38,490 bases of DNA, taken from NCBI GenBank assembly GCA_025463165.1, contig JAOBAU010000139.1:1-38490 (forward strand). Reading direction: 5' to 3'. How positions within the stretch are numbered: position 1 is the first letter of the stretch; each line of letters opens with the position of its first letter. The notes below the pieces were generated by a model. The model had not been told where the DNA came from, did not search any database, and saw nothing but the letters and a program-made list of their open reading frames with translations. The translations under genes were made by a program, and so were the position numbers. This DNA is from Acidobacteriota bacterium (GTDB taxonomy: Bacteria > Acidobacteriota > Thermoanaerobaculia > Gp7-AA8). Positions 27,701-36,784 of this stretch are shown here, piece by piece.

Positions 27701-28227
27701 AGGACGAGCTGGGTGAAGACGTCGAGGTCGAGCTGGGAGCGTTCGCTTCAGCCGGCGGCTTCGAGAAGTTCCGCGCGAAAGCCAGACAGTTTCTCCGCGA
27801 GCACGAGGACCACATCGCTGTGCGGAAGGTGCGCACGAATAAGCCGCTGACGGACAGCGACGTCGACGAGTTGCAGCGGATCTTCCTCGAGAACGGCGTC
27901 GGCACGCTTGAAGACGTACAGCGCGCAGCCCAAACGAGCAGTGGACTTGGTCTCTTCGTTCGCTCTCTCGTCGGTCTCGACCGTAGTGCTGCGAAGGAAG
28001 CATTTGCAGCGTTCCTGCACGGTCAGACGCTGACTGCGAATCAGATCCAGTTCGTCGACCTCATCATCGATCATCTGACCGAGAACGGCGCGATGGACCC
28101 CGCACTGCTGTACTCGTCGCCGTATACGGACATCAGCCCGCTGGGCGTCGACGGTGTTTTCGGCGACGAGGGCGCGAAGCAGATCGTATGGATCCTGCGA
28201 AGCGTGAGCGCCACTGCTGCGGCATAG
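24793..28227 (+). CDS. hsdR: type I restriction-modification restriction subunit R
   Basis: ATGA overlap with fic. DUF4145-like N-terminus ([20 protein letters not shown]...DLGNLAAHS); nuclease [22 protein letters not shown]; Walker A [39 protein letters not shown]. Confidence 0.95.
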   Translation: [1144 protein letters not shown]

Positions 28228-28261
28228 TCTTCACCCCACCGTGAGGCTCGGATCTCGTTCG

Positions 28262-28268
28262 GTGGCAA
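28262..28268 (+). repeat. GTGGCAA motif near the right island end
   Basis: Same 7-mer as the left-end cluster, 55 nt inside the tRNA 3' end. Confidence 0.3.
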
Positions 28269-28275
28269 GTCGACC

Positions 28276-28305
28276 TAACAAAATAGCCCGCCTTTCGGCG
28301 GGCTA
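28276..28305 (-). terminator. Rho-independent terminator downstream of tRNA-fMet
   Basis: Stem TAGCCCGCC/GGCGGGCTA (28284-28292/28297-28305), 4-nt loop; minus-strand read continues TTTTGTTAG. Confidence 0.85.
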
Positions 28306-28322
28306 AGTAATTTAGTTCAAGT

Positions 28323-28399
<77 letters not shown>

Positions 28400-28504
28400 A
28401 CAAGGTGTCCTGCATACGACGAGGAGGGCGCATTATCTGCATCGACCTGCCCCGCGTCAAGGCTCCTCTCAACGGGCGGGTGGCGGGGTGTATTCCTTGC
28501 TGGC

Positions 28505-29719
28505 ATGATTCGTTCTTGGTTTGCGCTGCTGATGAAGTCGTCCTCTTTTCTCCTCCTCATTCTTCTCGTCTGCGGTAGCGCGCTCGGTGCGGCGCTGCCA
28601 GGCTTTCGCGTGCAATCGCTTGGCGTGACGAAGGGCTTTGCGAGCTCGATTGCGGTCGATTCGCGCGGGACGATCTACTACACGACGACTTCGGGCGATC
28701 TCTTTCGGTTCGTTGATGGAGTCAGTAGCAAGGTTGCGCATTTGCCGACGGAAGCGATCGGCGATTCGGGGCTGCTCGGGATGGCGTTGCGTGACGATCG
28801 GACCGCCGTCGTGCATTACGTCAACATCGGACAGACGGCGGATGTCGTTTCCGATGTTGATCTCGAAACGGGCGATGAGCGGGTGCTGCACTCGTTCGTT
28901 GGCGATGTCTCGTTTCCCGGCCGTGCGGTTCCGGTTGAGCATCACGGAGGCAATCCGACTGTCGCGGCGAACGGCGATGTTTTCGTCGCCATCGGCGACT
29001 ACGGCGGCGGTGCGATCGCGGCGCTGCCGGCGTGGAACGGCGGCAAGATCTGGCGCATCTCTCCTGATGGAACAGCGACGCAGTTCGCGCGCGGCTTTCG
29101 CAATCCGTTCGATCTCGCCTGGGACGCGGCGCGACAGCGGATCGTCATGACTGACAACGGTCCGGTTGTCGATGACGAGCTCAACATCGTCCGCGAAGGT
29201 GACTACGACGGCTGGCCATACACGGTCGGCAATCAGCCGGCGATCGAGGGCGCGGTCGCGCCGCGATATGTCTTCCCGAAAGTCGTCGCACCGACCGGAC
29301 TCGTTGCGCTCAGCGGACACAACGCGGTGCTGTCGCGTGGATATCTGATCGGCGCATTCGTCTCGAAAGCGATCTACTGGATTCCTGATGTTGATGCGAA
29401 CGCCATCGAGCCGATCGCGCTCATCACGGCCGAGACCGGCTCTGTCATCGATGTCACGGAAGCCGCCAGCGGGGAGATTTTTTTCGTGACCGGCAGCGCG
29501 ATTTACAAGCTCATCGCTCCCGCGCGCGGCGACTGCGATGGCGACGGTCTGGTCAACGCGAACGACATCGGAGCGCTTGCACTCGAGCTCGCCGATGCCG
29601 GCGCATTTAGCGGCAGCCTCGGTTGTGACGTCAACGGCGACGGCGTCGTCAACACCGACGACGAGGCCGCGCTCGCCATCATCATGCGCGGAAGAGCTCG
29701 TTCGGTTCGAGCGCGCTGA
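28505..29719 (+). CDS. glucose/sorbosone dehydrogenase-like beta-propeller protein with C-terminal dockerin-like repeats
   Basis: Signal peptide; HHGGNPTVAANGDVFVAIGD; GKIWRISPDGTATQFARGFRNPFDLAWD; GDYDGWPY; C-terminal DCDGDGLVNANDIGALALEL...CDVNGDGVVNTDDEAAL Ca-binding repeats. Confidence 0.83.
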   Translation: MIRSWFALLMKSSSFLLLILLVCGSALGAALPGFRVQSLGVTKGFASSIAVDSRGTIYYTTTSGDLFRFVDGVSSKVAHLPTEAIGDSGLLGMALRDDRTAVVHYVNIGQTADVVSDVDLETGDERVLHSFVGDVSFPGRAVPVEHHGGNPTVAANGDVFVAIGDYGGGAIAALPAWNGGKIWRISPDGTATQFARGFRNPFDLAWDAARQRIVMTDNGPVVDDELNIVREGDYDGWPYTVGNQPAIEGAVAPRYVFPKVVAPTGLVALSGHNAVLSRGYLIGAFVSKAIYWIPDVDANAIEPIALITAETGSVIDVTEAASGEIFFVTGSAIYKLIAPARGDCDGDGLVNANDIGALALELADAGAFSGSLGCDVNGDGVVNTDDEAALAIIMRGRARSVRAR

Positions 29720-29767
29720 ACGGCATTCAGCATGCACTTGATGGACCCCGTGAAAGGAGTCCACACC

Positions 29768-31261
29768 ATGAATCGAACCAGACAGATCGCCGCGCGACCC
29801 GCTGCGGCACTATTCGCAGCGTTGATGTTCATCACTGTCGCCGCCGGCGCGCAGACGAACATCAAAGCGGGCTACAACGTTTTCACTCCGGAGCAGGACG
29901 TCGAGATCGGCCGGCAGTCGGCCGCCGAGGCGGAACAGCAGATGCCGCTCGTTCGCGACGCGCAGATCAATGACTATGTGAATCGCATCGGCCAGCGACT
30001 CGCCGCCAATGCCGGCGGTCCCCAATTTCAGTATCAGTTTCGCGTCGTGAACTCGACCGACATCAACGCGTTCGCGCTGCCGGGCGGATTCGTCTACGTC
30101 AACCGCGGCGTGCTGGAACAGGCGCGCAATGAAGGTGAAGTGGCCGGCGTCGTCGCGCACGAGATCGCGCACGTCGCATTGCGTCACGGTACGCACCAGG
30201 CCTCGAAGGCCTACCTCGCCCAGGCTGGTCTCAGCATCCTCGGCGGTATCCTCGGTGGCGGCAGCGGCAACACCGCGAACGTCATCAATGCCGTCGGCGG
30301 CGTCGGACTGAACGTCCTCTTTCTGAAGTACAGCCGCGATCTCGAAACGCAGGCTGACGTGCGCGGCGCGCAGATTCTCGCCGCGACCGGCTACACGCCG
30401 CAGGACATGATCGGATTCTTCCAGACGCTCGAGAAGGTCGACAAGTCGCGCAAGACGAGCTTCCTCGCCGATCACCCCGCGCCTCCCGATCGCGTCGCGC
30501 GCATTCAACGCGAAGCGCAGTCGCTGCGCGTCTCTTCGACTCCAACGACGAACGTCGCCGAGCTGAATACGATCAAGGGACGCCTCGGCGTCGCCGGCGC
30601 CGCGAACAACACGCAGGTCGCGACGCGAACCGCACCGTCGACGACGACCGCGGCTCGCCGCCGCTCGACCACCGGCGCAACCGGATCGGCCGTGCAGGTT
30701 GAAGCACCGTCATCGACGATGCGCAGCTACACGGCGCCGTCCGGTGTCTATCGCGTTTCGTATCCCGCGAACTGGGCGGTCTATCAGCAGGGCGCGACCG
30801 GCGTGACGATCGCGCCGCAGGGCGGCGTCGCCAGCGTCGGCGGCCGCAATGAGATCGTTTACGGCGCGATCATCAGCCACTACGAACCGTTCGGCAGCAT
30901 GTCGTCATCGAGTCGCGGATTCCGCGGTTCGACCGGCAGCGTCTACGACAATCCGACGCTCGAATCCGCGACGAACGATCTGCTCGCGACGCTGCAGAAT
31001 GACAGCCCGCATCTGAAAGTCATCGGCGGCGCGGGACAGCGCGTGCGCATGGCCAGCGGCACCGCGCTCGCGGCCTCGATGCGCGGCGTGAATCCGAATA
31101 CCGGCATCAACGAACGGGTGACGGTCGTGACGCGGCAGCTCGCCGACGATCACCTCGTCTATCTGCTCTTCGTGACGCCGGAGAAGGACGCGAGCAAGTA
31201 CAGCGACGTGTTGAACTCGATGGTTTCGTCGATGCAGATCGACGCGGCGCACCAGCACTGA
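29768..31261 (+). CDS. secreted M48 family metalloprotease
   Basis: AAAGGAG RBS; signal peptide; INAFALPGGFVYVNRGVL; VVAHEIAHVALRHGTHQ (HExxH); LETQADVRGAQILAATGY. Confidence 0.93.
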   Translation: MNRTRQIAARPAAALFAALMFITVAAGAQTNIKAGYNVFTPEQDVEIGRQSAAEAEQQMPLVRDAQINDYVNRIGQRLAANAGGPQFQYQFRVVNSTDINAFALPGGFVYVNRGVLEQARNEGEVAGVVAHEIAHVALRHGTHQASKAYLAQAGLSILGGILGGGSGNTANVINAVGGVGLNVLFLKYSRDLETQADVRGAQILAATGYTPQDMIGFFQTLEKVDKSRKTSFLADHPAPPDRVARIQREAQSLRVSSTPTTNVAELNTIKGRLGVAGAANNTQVATRTAPSTTTAARRRSTTGATGSAVQVEAPSSTMRSYTAPSGVYRVSYPANWAVYQQGATGVTIAPQGGVASVGGRNEIVYGAIISHYEPFGSMSSSSRGFRGSTGSVYDNPTLESATNDLLATLQNDSPHLKVIGGAGQRVRMASGTALAASMRGVNPNTGINERVTVVTRQLADDHLVYLLFVTPEKDASKYSDVLNSMVSSMQIDAAHQH

Positions 31262-31267
31262 GCGCTG

Positions 31268-31300
31268 AGGAAGGCCGGATGGATTGCGTCCGGCCTTCCT
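31268..31300 (+). terminator. terminator-like hairpin
   Basis: 12-bp perfect stem AGGAAGGCCGGA/TCCGGCCTTCCT just after the M48 stop. Confidence 0.7.
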
Positions 31301-31330
31301 TTGGTTATGATCGGCCACGGAGGCTCACCC

Positions 31331-31759
31331 ATGTATGACGAAATGATCGTTGCGCCGATGCGTCAGGAGCTCGCGCGACTTGGAATTCAGGAAACGAAAA
31401 CGGCCGCGGACGTCGATGCGGTGCTCGGCGAAAAGAAGGGGACGGTGCTCGTCATCGTCAATTCGGTTTGCGGATGCGCGGCTGGCAACGCTCGCCCGGC
31501 GGTAGCCGAGGCGATGAAGCATGGCGTGCTGCCCGACAAGGTGATCACGGTGTTCGCCGGCAACGATCGCGAAGCGACGCAGCGCGCGCGAGAGTACTTC
31601 GTCGGTTATCGCCCGACGTCGCCGTCGATGGCGCTGATCCGCGACGGACAGGTCGTGAAGATGCTCGAGCGATGGAACATCGAAGGCCGTCACTCGAGTG
31701 AGCTCGCGAAGGAACTGGTCGATGCGTTCGATCAGTACTGCGCCAAGACAACTGCTTGA
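31331..31759 (+). CDS. BrxA/BrxB (YphP/YqiW)-family bacilliredoxin-like protein
   Basis: MYDEMIVAPMRQELARLGIQE; VNSVCGCAAGNARPAV (CGC active site); TVFAGNDREATQRAREYFVGYRPTSPSMALI. Confidence 0.9.
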   Translation: MYDEMIVAPMRQELARLGIQETKTAADVDAVLGEKKGTVLVIVNSVCGCAAGNARPAVAEAMKHGVLPDKVITVFAGNDREATQRAREYFVGYRPTSPSMALIRDGQVVKMLERWNIEGRHSSELAKELVDAFDQYCAKTTA

Positions 31760-31767
31760 TTTTTGGG

Positions 31768-31798
31768 GAGGACAGGCGACGCGTCTGTCCTCAACTTT
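31768..31798 (+). terminator. terminator-like hairpin
   Basis: GAGGACAG/CTGTCCTC (31768-31775/31785-31792) followed by AACTTTTC. Confidence 0.55.
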
Positions 31799-31802
31799 TC
31801 CT

Positions 31803-32033
31803 ATGACTGACTTCGAAGATCGCGTGCGGCGCATCGTGCACGACGTCGTGCGCGAGATGGATCATGACGTCAGCGAGATCGACGATGTGATCGAGCCGCC
31901 CGGCGCCGACTACTGCGTCATCACCTTCACGAATCCCGAGCTGAAACCGATCGAGATCGCGAAGCCGCTCGGCGCCGGCGAAAGCCAGGAGCTCGACGAC
32001 ATTCGCCGCGCGCTCGAATACCGTTTCAGGTAG
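31803..32033 (+). CDS. small hypothetical protein (76 aa)
   Basis: MTDFEDRVRRIVHDVVREMDHDVSEIDDVIEPPGADYCVITFTNPELKPIEIAKPLGAGESQELDDIRRALEYRFR. Coding-like composition; family not recognised. Confidence 0.6.
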   Translation: MTDFEDRVRRIVHDVVREMDHDVSEIDDVIEPPGADYCVITFTNPELKPIEIAKPLGAGESQELDDIRRALEYRFR

Positions 32034-33492
32034 CGCGCGGGCGGCGACTCTTCTTCGTCGCCGGCCCGATCGGCTCTTCGATTCCGGCCGGCGCGTAGAA
32101 CGACATCCCGCGCACGTTCTCGTCGATCGTCAGGCGATGCTGCAGCGGCGGAAATGCGCGCTGCTCGCAATCCATCCGCTCGCACAAACGACACGACGTT
32201 CCGATCGGCACGGCCGCGTCGAGATTCTCGAGGTCGTAGCCTTCCGCGTAGACGAGCTTGCGTGCGTCGCGCACCGGGCAGCCGATGCCAACCGCCATCA
32301 GCGTGTCGGGCGCGCGATAGCCGCCGAATGATTTGCGCACCGTTCGCGCGACGCAGAAGTAGGCGGTGCCGTCCGGCATCTTCGACAGCTGCGTGCGAAT
32401 TCGCTCCGGCGTCAGAAACGCGGCGTGCACATCCCATCGCGGACACGAGCCGGAGAAGCGCGCGAAGCGAATGCCGGTGCCGGAGTAACGCTTCGAAATG
32501 TTGCCGGCGATGTCGACGCGGACGAAGTGAAACGGGATGCCGAGCGCGCCCGGCTTGCGCATCGTCGTCAGTCGATGACAGACCTGTTCGAAGCTGACGT
32601 CATATCGATGCTGGAGCAGCTCGACGTCGTATCGCATCTCCTCGGCCGTGCGCAGAAAATCGTCGTACGGCATCAGCAGCGCGGCGGCGAAGTAGTTGGC
32701 GAGCGCAACGCGGCAGAGTGTCACCGACTCGGGCGTCGTCAGATTTTTCTGCGCGCGTTTGATGATCGCTTCGATGACCGGCTGTGTGGCGAGGAAGCCG
32801 ATCTGATGTGCGAGCTGAAAGTTGCGGCTGGAGGGTGTGAGCAACTCGGAGAGCGCGAGCGTTCGTTTGTCGCGATCGAAGCGGCGGACGGCCCCACGTC
32901 CGAGCACGACTTCGACGCGATGACGATTGCGCAGGTACTCGATCATCGAGTGATAGAGATCGCGCCGATCGAGCTCGGTCGAGATCACTTCCGCCGCCGC
33001 TTCGAGCTCGGCGAAGTAGTTCATGTGGTTCTGGATCACGTCGGAGACTTCTTCCGACGGCAGGTGCGCGGGATCGACGCCGAGGAAGTCGCTGCCGTCG
33101 TAGACCTTCGAGGCGAGTGCGCGTGTTGATTCGAGTGCGCTGCGGTACGCCTGATAGAGCGCGATGACCGCGCGCGACGCCGACGGATTCGTGGCCAGCT
33201 CGCGGACGTCGCCGGTCGTCAGCGGATGCTCTTCGAACATCGGATCGCCGAAGATTTCCTGCAGGTCGGCGGCGACGCGCGACTCATTGTCGTCCGCGAA
33301 ACTGTCGACGCCGAGCCCGAGGACCTGTGCGGCTTTGACGAGGAGATGCGCGGGGAGCGGCCGCTGGTTGTGTTCGATGAGATTGAGATAGCTCGCGGAG
33401 ATCTCCAGCTTCGCGGCGAGATCGGTCTGCGAGAGGTTTTGCTGGCGGCGGAGGCTGCGGACTTTGGCGCCGAGATGCGAGCTGGCACGCAT
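32026..33492 (-). CDS. XRE-family regulator with IrrE-like and DUF2083-type domains (RamB/ScfR-like short-chain fatty acyl regulator)
   Basis: N-terminal HTH LRRQQNLSQTDLAAKLEISASYLNLIEHNQRPLP; degenerate IrrE motif FQLAHQIGFL; C-terminal GTSCRLCERMDCEQRAFPPL Cys motif. Divergent from aceB. Confidence 0.85.
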   Translation of the reverse strand: MRASSHLGAKVRSLRRQQNLSQTDLAAKLEISASYLNLIEHNQRPLPAHLLVKAAQVLGLGVDSFADDNESRVAADLQEIFGDPMFEEHPLTTGDVRELATNPSASRAVIALYQAYRSALESTRALASKVYDGSDFLGVDPAHLPSEEVSDVIQNHMNYFAELEAAAEVISTELDRRDLYHSMIEYLRNRHRVEVVLGRGAVRRFDRDKRTLALSELLTPSSRNFQLAHQIGFLATQPVIEAIIKRAQKNLTTPESVTLCRVALANYFAAALLMPYDDFLRTAEEMRYDVELLQHRYDVSFEQVCHRLTTMRKPGALGIPFHFVRVDIAGNISKRYSGTGIRFARFSGSCPRWDVHAAFLTPERIRTQLSKMPDGTAYFCVARTVRKSFGGYRAPDTLMAVGIGCPVRDARKLVYAEGYDLENLDAAVPIGTSCRLCERMDCEQRAFPPLQHRLTIDENVRGMSFYAPAGIEEPIGPATKKSRRPRAT

Positions 33493-33536
33493 GATTCATT
33501 GTCCTCGAATGCAGGTGAGCGAAGCGCGGGAAAGAA

Positions 33537-33561
33537 TTTACAGTTCTTTACAGCTTTACAG
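33537..33561. promoter_or_regulatory. triple TTTACAG motif in the regulator/aceB intergenic region
   Basis: TTTACAG at 33537-33543, 33547-33553 and 33555-33561. Confidence 0.45.
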
Positions 33562-33568
33562 GTTCAGA

Positions 33569-33630
33569 TTTATTGACTGCGACAGTCTAACCTATTGTTG
33601 AGCCTGCGTTTATTGACTCTGGCAGACTCC
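33569..33630. promoter_or_regulatory. paired operator-like repeats, 40 bp apart, upstream of aceB
   Basis: TTTATTGACTGCGACAGTCTAA (33569-33590) and TTTATTGACTCTGGCAGACTCC (33609-33630), 16/22 identical; each has a small dyad (GACTG-CGA-CAGTC; TCTG-G-CAGA). Confidence 0.6.
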
Positions 33631-33650
33631 GTGCTCATCATTTTACACGT

Positions 33651-35267
<1,617 letters not shown>

Positions 35268-35278
35268 AGGAGCAACCG

Positions 35279-36562
35279 ATGTCGAGACTCAAAGCAGTGC
35301 GTGAGCCACGGGAACTGGAGAACGACTGGGAAAGCAATCCGCGCTGGGAAGGCGTGCGCCGCGACTACTCCGCGGACGACGTCGAGCGCCTTCGCGGCTC
35401 GATCGACATCAAGTACACGCTCGCCGAGCTCGGGGCGGAGCGGCTGTGGCAACTGCTGCAGACCGAACCGTATGTCGGTGCGCTCGGCGCGCTGACCGGC
35501 AATCAGGCCATTCAGCAGGTGCGCGCCGGACTGAAAGCGATTTATCTCAGTGGCTGGCAGGTCGCGGCCGACGCGAATCTGTCGGGACATATGTATCCCG
35601 ATCAGAGTCTTTATCCCGCGAACTCGGTGCCGCAGGTCGTGAAGCGGATCAACTCCGCGCTGCAGCGCGCCGATCAGATCGATCACAGCGAAGGGAAGAG
35701 CGGCACGTACTGGTTCGCGCCGATCGTCGCCGATGCGGAAGCAGGTTTCGGCGGCGCGCTGAACGCGTTCGAGCTGATGAAGTCGATGATCGAAGCGGGC
35801 GCGTCGGCGGTGCACTTCGAAGATCAGCTGGCGTCGGAGAAAAAGTGCGGACACATGGGCGGCAAAGTGCTGCTGCCGACCGCGCAGTTCATTCGCATCC
35901 TGACTTCCGCGCGACTGGCGGCCGATGTGATGTGTGTGCCGACGCTCGTCATCGCACGCACCGATGCGCACAGCGCGACGCTGATCACGAGCGACGTCGA
36001 CGAGCGCGATCGTCCGTTCATCAAAGCGGAGCGGACGCCGGAAGGGTTCTTCCACATCAACGGCGGTCTCGACATGGCCATCGCGCGCGCCATCGAGTAC
36101 GCGCCGTACGCGGACGTGCTGTGGTGCGAAACGTCGACGCCCGATCTCGAGGAGGCGCGGCGCTTCGCGGAAGAAGTGCACGCCGTCCATCCCGGAAAGC
36201 TGCTCGCGTACAACTGCTCGCCGTCGTTCAACTGGGCGAAGAAGCTCGATGCGGCGACGATCGCGAAGTTCCAGCGCGAGCTCGGCGCGATGGGCTACAA
36301 GTTCCAGTTCGTCACGCTGGCCGGATTCCACGCGCTCAACCACTCGATGTTCGAGCTGGCGCGCCAGTACAAAGAGGAAGGGATGACCGCGTACTCGCGG
36401 CTGCAGCAGGCGGAGTTCGCCGCGGAGAAGCACGGCTACACGGCCACCAAACACCAGCATGAAGTCGGCACCGGTTACTTCGATGAAGTGGCGAAGGTGA
36501 TCAGCGCCGGCAATTCATCGACGATCGCGCTCGCCGGCTCGACCGAAGAAGCGCAGTTCTGA
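35279..36562 (+). CDS. aceA: isocitrate lyase
   Basis: From ATG 35279: [68 protein letters not shown] (KKCGH); [11 protein letters not shown]. The ORF track N-terminus from 34865 is out-of-frame readthrough. Confidence 0.96.
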   Translation: MSRLKAVREPRELENDWESNPRWEGVRRDYSADDVERLRGSIDIKYTLAELGAERLWQLLQTEPYVGALGALTGNQAIQQVRAGLKAIYLSGWQVAADANLSGHMYPDQSLYPANSVPQVVKRINSALQRADQIDHSEGKSGTYWFAPIVADAEAGFGGALNAFELMKSMIEAGASAVHFEDQLASEKKCGHMGGKVLLPTAQFIRILTSARLAADVMCVPTLVIARTDAHSATLITSDVDERDRPFIKAERTPEGFFHINGGLDMAIARAIEYAPYADVLWCETSTPDLEEARRFAEEVHAVHPGKLLAYNCSPSFNWAKKLDAATIAKFQRELGAMGYKFQFVTLAGFHALNHSMFELARQYKEEGMTAYSRLQQAEFAAEKHGYTATKHQHEVGTGYFDEVAKVISAGNSSTIALAGSTEEAQF

Positions 36563-36573
36563 GGAGAGCTCAC

Positions 36574-36696
36574 ATGGAAGACATTCGGACGTATCGGATC
36601 GAAGAGGAATCGCAGCAGCGCCGGAATGATGAGGATCGGCGCGAGTACGAAGCGGCGTCGGAGGACGAGGTGCCGTTTCACATTCCGCGGGATTGA
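36574..36696 (+). CDS. candidate 40-aa small protein downstream of aceA
   Basis: GAGGAG just upstream of ATG 36574; MEDIRTYRIEEESQQRRNDEDRREYEAASEDEVPFHIPRD then TGA. Below the ORF track length cut-off. Confidence 0.5.
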   Translation: MEDIRTYRIEEESQQRRNDEDRREYEAASEDEVPFHIPRD

Positions 36697-36713
36697 GGTT
36701 TGCGGATGCGCAT

Positions 36714-36775
36714 GGCCCCTCACCCCCAGCCCCTCTCCCGCCGGGAGAGGGGTGCCGAAGGCGGGGTGAGGGGCC
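36714..36775. repeat. nested palindromic (REP-like) element between convergent genes
   Basis: Outer 13-bp inverted repeat GGCCCCTCACCCC/GGGGTGAGGGGCC (36714-36726/36763-36775) enclosing a 10-bp stem CCCCTCTCCC/GGGAGAGGGG (36730-36739/36743-36752). Confidence 0.85.
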
Positions 36776-36784
36776 GCGCACACG

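Noticed and set aside
33573-33596. Sigma70 promoter TTGACT...CCTATT
   Set aside because: Spacing between the hexamers is only about 12 nt; TTGACT is better explained as part of the 40-bp-spaced repeat.
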